A DNA stretch of 17,704 nucleotides from an uncultured Phascolarctobacterium sp. Lineage in GTDB: Bacteria; Bacillota; Negativicutes; Acidaminococcales; Acidaminococcaceae. Made by a program: the position numbers and the translations under genes. The DNA is taken from assembly GCA_934234275.1 (NCBI GenBank), contig CAKQHU010000009.1:1-17704 (forward strand), given 5' to 3'. Shown here piece by piece: positions 13,589 through 17,704 of the stretch. The notes beneath the pieces are model-generated. The model was not told where the DNA came from. It ran no database searches and saw only the letters and a list, made by a program, of their open reading frames with translations. Positions within the stretch are counted from its first letter, which is position 1, and every line of letters starts with the position of its first letter.

Positions 13589-13753
13589 TTTTTAACGATT
13601 TAACTCTTAGTTGTTTCGTCGCCCCCGTCCGTTTGGGGGCGGCGATAATAAAAAATTGTACTATGAGGTAATTTTTTAACGATTTAACCCTTAGTTGTTT
13701 CGTCGCCCTTGTCCGTTTGGGGACGGCGATAATAAAAAATTGTACTATGAGGT
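13587..13753 (+). repeat. Tandem 83/84-base repeat with hairpins upstream of madL
   Basis: Unit 1 (13587-13669) begins within the madF2 stop codon and unit 2 (13670-13753) ends in the madL ribosome binding site. They differ at about five positions. Each holds a GC-rich hairpin: CGTCGCCCCC with GGGGGCGGCG in unit 1 (10 pairs), and a weaker version in unit 2 with one mismatch and extra G-U pairs. Each ends in CTATGAGGT. In unit 1 that ribosome-binding-like end leads to no start codon, so it is a duplicated, orphaned initiation region. No U tract follows the stems, so they are not simple terminators; mRNA protection or processing between the soluble and transporter genes is more likely. Confidence 0.9.
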
Positions 13754-13760
13754 GAAAAAA

Positions 13761-14129
13761 ATGGCAATTTATGGTGTAGCTTTATTGTCTGCCTGCTATA
13801 TTGTAGGCATTTTCCTTGGTGACATATTTGGCGCTTTAGTTGGCGTTAAAGCTAACGTTGGCGGTGTAGGCTTTGCAATGCTGTTCTTGATTTTAATCAC
13901 TAACAAGGGCATTGACGAAGGCTGGTTGGATGCCAAAGCTCAGAGTGGTATTGCTTTCTGGTCTGCAATGTACATTCCTATCGTTGTTGCTATGAGCTCT
14001 ATTCAGAACGTTGTAGCAGCTCTGAAGGGTGGCCCGCTGGCTATTTGTTCTGGTATTGGCGGCGTAGTTGTTGGTTTTGCTCTGCTTCCTATTATTAACA
14101 AGATCTTTGGCAAGAAAGAGGTGAAATAA
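13761..14129 (+). CDS. madL: MadL, malonate transporter small subunit
   Basis: A 122-residue membrane protein with about four hydrophobic helices, glycine-rich (VGGVGFAMLFL, GIGGVVVGFALL), ending in a basic GKKEVK tail. MadL and MadM together form the two-component malonate carrier of M. rubra-type mad operons, thought to be Na+- or H+-coupled. I place the start at 13761 because GAGGTG lies 7-8 bases upstream and family proteins begin at this point. An open extension to 13695 would run through the repeat hairpin. One base separates it from madM. Confidence 0.92.
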   Translation: MAIYGVALLSACYIVGIFLGDIFGALVGVKANVGGVGFAMLFLILITNKGIDEGWLDAKAQSGIAFWSAMYIPIVVAMSSIQNVVAALKGGPLAICSGIGGVVVGFALLPIINKIFGKKEVK

Positions 14130-14130
14130 G

Positions 14131-14898
14131 ATGGATTTTGCTGCAATGTTTATGAAGGTTTGCGCGAAGAATGGTCTCGTTTTCTCTTTCATGTTAATCG
14201 GTGTTATTACTTTAATCACTTATAAGCTTTCCGGTTTTACCAAAGGTAAGGTTCATGGCAGTGCTATCGCAATCTTCGCCGGTCTGGTACTTGCTTATAT
14301 CGGCGGTATTACTACCGGTGGTTCTAAAGGCCTGGCTTCTATACCGATGTTTGCCGGTGTTGGTATGATGGGTGGCGGCATGTTCCGTGACTTCGCTATC
14401 GTTTCTACCGCTTTTGGTGCTGACCTGCGCGAAATCAAAAAATGCGGCATGGTTGGCGTTGTTTCCCTGCTGATGGGCGTAATTAGTTCCTTCTTTGTTG
14501 GTGCTATTTTGGCATACTTCATGGGCTATCCTGATGTGGTTTCCATGGTAACTATTGGTGGTGGCGTATGTACCTTCGTTGTCGGCCCTGTAACCGGTGC
14601 TGCTCTTGGTGCTTCTTCCGAAGTTATTGCGATTTCTATCGCAGCAGGCGTTGTAAAATCCGTACTCGTTATGATGGTTACTCCGTTTGTTAAAGACATT
14701 GTTGGTCTGGATAATCCGCAATCCGCTATGATTTATGGCGGCCTGATGGGTACCTCCTCCGGCGTTGCTGCTGGTCTGGCTGCTGTTGATGCTAAGCTGG
14801 TTCCGTATGGTGCAATGACTGCAACCTTCTTTACCGGTACCGGTTGTCTGCTGTGCCCGTCTATCCTGTACTTAGGCTTGAAAGCCATTATGGGTTAG
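14131..14898 (+). CDS. madM: MadM, malonate transporter large subunit
   Basis: A 255-residue polytopic membrane protein with around eight hydrophobic segments, pairing with MadL to import malonate. Conserved-looking glycine-rich re-entrant stretches are present (GGGMFRDFAIVSTAFGADLREIKKCG, residues near 84-110, and TIGGGVCTFVVGPVTGAALGAS). A small cytoplasmic loop carries charged residues. GAGGTG inside the end of madL provides the ribosome binding site. High-expression codon bias resumes here after the accessory genes madH and mdcG. An AT-rich 57-base gap with a T run (14914-14921) separates it from mdcB, but I see no good hairpin there. Confidence 0.92.
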   Translation: MDFAAMFMKVCAKNGLVFSFMLIGVITLITYKLSGFTKGKVHGSAIAIFAGLVLAYIGGITTGGSKGLASIPMFAGVGMMGGGMFRDFAIVSTAFGADLREIKKCGMVGVVSLLMGVISSFFVGAILAYFMGYPDVVSMVTIGGGVCTFVVGPVTGAALGASSEVIAISIAAGVVKSVLVMMVTPFVKDIVGLDNPQSAMIYGGLMGTSSGVAAGLAAVDAKLVPYGAMTATFFTGTGCLLCPSILYLGLKAIMG

Positions 14899-14955
14899 GC
14901 TATAGCTTAAATATTTTTTTCAAGGCATATGATACGGAGAAAGTAGGTAGGAATA

Positions 14956-15906
14956 ATGAGTGAGCTTAAATTTTTACTTCAAAGAGTAGACAAAGACGAA
15001 ATAAAAATGGACTTAAATAATTACACCTGCAAGCTTTCTCCTTTCGATGCTGATTTGCAAAAGGTCGGTCAATATCTGACGCAGGCAATTTTGCTGGAAG
15101 TATCTACGCATCCTAAACCAGGTCTGGTAACCAGATTATCCAATGGTGCGCATAAGGATATGAGTATTTTTACCTTTATGATGAGCTCCGCTGTTCTGAG
15201 CAAGGCGTTCAACGATTTGCAGGATATCGGGCAGGCACATAGAGGAACCTTGGCAGAGCTTTTCTGCAAGCTACGCAGCTACGGCATTGGCGCAGAGGCA
15301 GAGCTTTTAAGAGTGACTAAGGGAGTCAATACACAGCGGGGAATTTTATTCGCCGGCGGCATAGTGAGCGCTGTAAGCGGCTATGCTATGAATATGGGGC
15401 TGAGCAGAGATGCTTTGCTGCCGATGATCAAGGAAATGGCTGCAGGCCTAGTAGCCAAAGAATTGAAGAATCTTGACCATGCTGCAATGACAGCAGGCGA
15501 AAAGCTATATTATAAATATGGCATTACAGGCATTCGCGGTGAGGTTGAAAATGGTTTCCCAAGTGTGGTAAACTATGGACTGCCGGCATTGGAAGATGCC
15601 TTTAACAAAGGTGCGACGATTAATGATGCTTTAGTGCATGCATTGATATCTTTAATGACTGTTGTTGAGGACAGCAACGTTATCTGGCGCACTGATTACG
15701 ATACTTTGCTGGAAGTGCAGAGAATTGCTAAAAACATTCTGAGCCTTGGTAGTGTCTTTACCGAAAAAGGCAGAATGGCTATAGCTGAGACTGAGAGGTA
15801 CTTCTTGCAAAGGCGCATTAGTCCGGGAGGCAGCGCAGATTTGCTTTCCGTTACTATTACTTTATATTTACTCGAACATAAGGAATTTCCCAATGATATA
15901 TTTTAG
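14956..15906 (+). CDS. mdcB: MdcB/CitG-type triphosphoribosyl-dephospho-CoA synthase
   Basis: A 316-residue enzyme that joins ATP and 3'-dephospho-CoA into 2'-(5''-triphosphoribosyl)-3'-dephospho-CoA, the precursor of the MadE prosthetic group. Family signatures are STHPKPGLVTRLSNGAHKDM (residues 50-69), GVNTQRGILF and a C-terminal ISPGGSADLLSVT. In the M. rubra order the equivalent gene (madG) precedes madB; here it has moved to the end of the operon. The start at 14956 has only a loose Shine-Dalgarno (GTAGGTAGG). A second in-frame ATG at 15007 is possible and would also keep all motifs. Codon use is typical of the lower-expression accessory genes. Confidence 0.92.
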   Translation: MSELKFLLQRVDKDEIKMDLNNYTCKLSPFDADLQKVGQYLTQAILLEVSTHPKPGLVTRLSNGAHKDMSIFTFMMSSAVLSKAFNDLQDIGQAHRGTLAELFCKLRSYGIGAEAELLRVTKGVNTQRGILFAGGIVSAVSGYAMNMGLSRDALLPMIKEMAAGLVAKELKNLDHAAMTAGEKLYYKYGITGIRGEVENGFPSVVNYGLPALEDAFNKGATINDALVHALISLMTVVEDSNVIWRTDYDTLLEVQRIAKNILSLGSVFTEKGRMAIAETERYFLQRRISPGGSADLLSVTITLYLLEHKEFPNDIF

Positions 15907-15930
15907 GGACATGATATATCGGGCAATTCC

Positions 15931-15960
15931 TTGACATATACAAATGCATAGCACAATGAT
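15931..15960 (+). promoter_or_regulatory. Weak candidate promoter before the AEC carrier
   Basis: A perfect TTGACA (15931-15936) is followed after 18 bases by AATGAT (15955-15960), a mediocre -10. It could drive the AEC carrier and thioesterase separately from the mad operon. No terminator separates them from mdcB, so read-through is also likely. Confidence 0.35.
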
Positions 15961-15985
15961 GCTAATACTCCTCCATTTAGCATAG

Positions 15986-16014
15986 CAAGGTACGGTAGGG
16001 ACAGCCGTACCTTG
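15986..16014 (+). promoter_or_regulatory. GC-rich leader hairpin before the AEC carrier
   Basis: CAAGGTACGG (15986-15995) pairs perfectly with CCGTACCTTG (16005-16014) around a 9-base loop. No U tract follows, so it is not an intrinsic terminator as drawn. It may stabilise the downstream mRNA or mark a processing site. It ends 27 bases before the start codon at 16042, leaving the AAGGTG ribosome binding site free. Confidence 0.5.
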
Positions 16015-16041
16015 TTGTGCGTTGAAAAAAGGTGATTAACA

Positions 16042-16995
16042 ATGATAAATTTTGTTTTACAGGCTTTGGATGGTATTTTTACAATTGTTTTTGTAGTCGC
16101 TATCGGTTATGTGCTCAGTAAAAAAGGCTGGTTTGATGATAAAAGCAGTGCTTTGATTGCTAAGCTGGTTACAACGGTATCACTGCCGCTGTATATGATT
16201 ACCAGTCTGACGAAAAATTTTACGGCAGAAAAGCTGGTCGAGCTGGCACCTGATATGCTGTTGCCGGTATGCTCTATGCTTCTGGCACTGGTTGTCGGCA
16301 AAATAGCAGCTAAGCTACTGCATGTGCGTCAGGGAAGACGCGGCGTTTTTGTTACCAACTTTTTTATAGCTAATACAATGTTTATCGGCCTGCCGGTAAA
16401 TCTGGCGTTGTTCGGTGATGAAAGCATTCCCTCCGTTATGCTTTATTATATGGTTAACCTGACCTTCTTCTGGACGTTGGGTGTGCAGAGTATAGTTGCG
16501 GATATTGAGGGCAAGGCCGGTGGTATTTTTTCTATGCAGGTGCTGAAAAAGCTGTGGTCGCCACCGTTGATGGGATTTGTGGCAGCTATTCTGCTTATAG
16601 TGCTGAATATTCCGCTGCCAAGGTTTCTGGCACGAGGCTTTCAATATGTCGGCAATCTGACAACACCGCTGTCTTTGGTATTTATCGGTATTGAAATCAG
16701 CAAAATCAACTTACGTGATTTCAATTTTGAAAGAGATATTTGGGGCGGTTTGTTCGGCCGTTTCATTGTCTGCCCGCTGTGCGTGTTGTGCCTTGTACCG
16801 CTGATTAATGTAGCGCCGATTTCCGTCAAGGTGTTTGCTATGCAGGCTGCTATGCCGGCAATGACACAGATGGCTATAGTCTGCAAGCAGTATGGCGGCG
16901 ACAGCCGGTATGCGGCAGCACTTTCGTTTATTACCATTATCGGCGGACTTTTGGTAATTCCTGTTTACATGACTGTGGTTAATATGTATTTTTAA
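16042..16995 (+). CDS. AEC (auxin efflux carrier) family transporter, MdcF-like
   Basis: A 317-residue polytopic membrane protein with about ten hydrophobic segments arranged as two five-helix halves. The first half has the GYVLSKKGWFDD motif after helix 1 and VTTVSLPLYMITSL. The second half has MQAAMPAMTQMAIVCKQYGGD near its end, typical of AEC carriers, where the Pro-containing crossover lies. Members called MdcF transport malonate in Klebsiella-type mdc operons, so malonate or another dicarboxylate is the likely substrate here by context. This would be a second malonate carrier beside MadLM. AAGGTG precedes the start at 16042. Confidence 0.85.
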   Translation: MINFVLQALDGIFTIVFVVAIGYVLSKKGWFDDKSSALIAKLVTTVSLPLYMITSLTKNFTAEKLVELAPDMLLPVCSMLLALVVGKIAAKLLHVRQGRRGVFVTNFFIANTMFIGLPVNLALFGDESIPSVMLYYMVNLTFFWTLGVQSIVADIEGKAGGIFSMQVLKKLWSPPLMGFVAAILLIVLNIPLPRFLARGFQYVGNLTTPLSLVFIGIEISKINLRDFNFERDIWGGLFGRFIVCPLCVLCLVPLINVAPISVKVFAMQAAMPAMTQMAIVCKQYGGDSRYAAALSFITIIGGLLVIPVYMTVVNMYF

Positions 16996-17028
16996 GCTTT
17001 AGCATAAAAAATGAAAGGTGGCGTTTTT

Positions 17029-17454
17029 ATGAATCCGGAAGAAATTATCCGCAAAATGTGGAGCAGCAACGCATTTATGAATGTCCTGAAAATCGAAATC
17101 AAGGAGGTGCATTGCGGCGGTGCAACCTTGGTGATGCCTATTGATTTTGATATTCATACCAATCATTGGCTTGGCGTGCATGGCGGTGCCATGGCAGCGC
17201 TGGCAGATTGTGTAACCGGTATTACCTGTGCCTCTGTCGGTAAAATCTGTACAACGCTGAATATGAATATTGATTATATCAGTAATGTACGCGGATTGGG
17301 TGCTCTGAGCGTTACGAGCAGGATTGTACATAAAGGCCAGTCCACTATTAATATTGTTTCGGAAATTAAGGATGATGCAGGCAACCTGATCTGTAATGTT
17401 ACTTATATTATGTTCGTTATGGATAAGCTGCAGGAAGTACCGGAGCAATGGTAA
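17029..17454 (+). CDS. Hotdog-fold thioesterase, PaaI family
   Basis: A 141-residue hotdog-fold protein expected to hydrolyse small acyl-CoA (or acyl-ACP-like) thioesters. The PaaI/4HBT2 signature is present: TNHWLGVHGGAMAALAD, with Asn45, HGG (51-53) and Asp60. The family's strands follow, ending in CNVTYIMFVMDK. I start it at 17029, with AAAGGTGG 8 bases upstream, rather than at 17011, whose ATG overlaps that site. It directly follows the AEC carrier (33-base gap) and ends the block before a terminator. Role is inferred: clearing malonyl- or acetyl-thioesters, or dead-end CoA esters, would fit the operon. Confidence 0.85.
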   Translation: MNPEEIIRKMWSSNAFMNVLKIEIKEVHCGGATLVMPIDFDIHTNHWLGVHGGAMAALADCVTGITCASVGKICTTLNMNIDYISNVRGLGALSVTSRIVHKGQSTINIVSEIKDDAGNLICNVTYIMFVMDKLQEVPEQW

Positions 17455-17462
17455 TAAAATAA

Positions 17463-17516
17463 AAAACTGCCCTGAGGCGGCCACGATAGATATCGTAAGC
17501 TGCTTCAGGGCAGTTT
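17463..17516. terminator. Bidirectional terminator closing the malonate region
   Basis: AAAACTGCCCTGAGGC pairs with GCTTCAGGGCAGTTTT with one G-U pair, capped by a smaller ACGAT/ATCGT hairpin. A T run follows on the + strand and the leading A run gives one on the minus strand. It serves the thioesterase gene and the convergent minus-strand gene ending at 17534. Confidence 0.9.
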
Positions 17517-17533
17517 TGCTTTTGTGCCTTAGC

Positions 17534-17704
17534 TTATCTGTACTTATTGGTGTGTTTCTTTTTGGTGTGCTGTTCGCGGTAATCTGCCTGCACCTGATAT
17601 ACCTGATAGATATACAGAGCACACAGGGGAATAGCAACAATCAGACCTAACCAGCGGTTGTTGAAGAAGTAGCTGCCGGCCATGCCGCCGAGTAAGCTGA
17701 TGAT
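17534..17704 (-). CDS. C-terminal part of a small membrane protein (truncated by window end)
   Basis: The minus strand is open from the window edge to a TAA at 17536-17534, giving 56 residues. It contains GGMAGSYFFNN, then one hydrophobic helix (WLGLIVAIPLCALYIY), then a basic hydrophilic tail ending in KKKHTNKYR. This is the usual look of a membrane protein C-terminus with a positive-inside tail. The family cannot be named from this piece. Confidence 0.65.
   Translation of the reverse strand: MISLLGGMAGSYFFNNRWLGLIVAIPLCALYIYQVYQVQADYREQHTKKKHTNKYR

Noticed and set aside
13616..13735. GC-rich hairpins upstream of madL as intrinsic terminators
   Set aside because: Neither stem is followed by a U run; ATAATAAAAAATT follows instead. 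I list them as a repeat with stem-loops.
13091..13753. CRISPR array, because of repeated units
   Set aside because: The repeats are a duplicated gene and a two-copy leader repeat. There are no short regularly spaced repeats or cas genes.

Overview
The window fits an anaerobic fermenting bacterium of the Firmicutes/Negativicutes type. This is an inference from strong AGGAGG-type ribosome binding sites, U-tract hairpin terminators, moderate GC, a HutP-family gene and a biotin-dependent, probably Na+-pumping decarboxylase. Acidaminococcaceae/Phascolarctobacterium-like bacteria would fit, but the genus cannot be fixed from the sequence alone.

Layout. Bases 1-3833 are an ordinary flank: the tail of a + strand gene (1-87), a shared bidirectional terminator (107-149), then three minus-strand genes. 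These are an M20/CPG2-like carboxypeptidase (215-1378), a winged-helix-type regulator (1545-2840) and a patatin-like phospholipase (2929-3783). Candidate promoters, one terminator and two inverted repeats lie between them.

Bases 3834-4551 are a roughly 700-base non-coding block. It holds a sigma-70-like promoter (4035-4063), a first leader terminator (4128-4169), a well-formed cobalamin riboswitch (4239-4359) and a second terminator (4421-4460). From 4552 to about 15906 a + strand operon encodes a membrane-bound, biotin-dependent malonate decarboxylase close to the Malonomonas rubra mad system. The order is: a 42-residue membrane peptide, madB (carboxybiotin decarboxylase, the presumed Na+ pump), a stand-alone biotin ligase, a HutP-like RNA-binding regulator, a terminator, then madA, madE, madC, madD, madH, mdcG (madK position), madF, a second identical madF, an 83-base tandem repeat carrying hairpins, madL, madM and mdcB/citG. 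An AEC-family carrier (16042-16995) and a hotdog thioesterase (17029-17454) follow, closed by a bidirectional terminator and the C-terminus of a minus-strand membrane protein.

How the genes work together. MadLM (and perhaps the AEC carrier) import malonate. MdcB and MdcG build and attach the 2'-(5''-phosphoribosyl)-3'-dephospho-CoA group on the carrier protein MadE. MadH charges MadE with acetate. MadA swaps acetate for malonate. MadC/MadD move the malonyl carboxyl group to biotin on MadF. MadB decarboxylates carboxybiotin, probably while exporting Na+. The in-operon biotin ligase can biotinylate MadF.

The unusual part is the control layer. A B12 riboswitch with its own terminator sits ahead of a pathway that needs no B12. 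A HutP homologue that keeps its metal-ligand histidines lies immediately upstream of an intrinsic terminator separating madB-birA-hutP from the soluble enzyme genes, the same arrangement as hutP-terminator-hutH in Bacillus subtilis. Together these suggest a Na+-pumping malonate decarboxylase gated by two RNA switches: low cobalamin and a HutP ligand.
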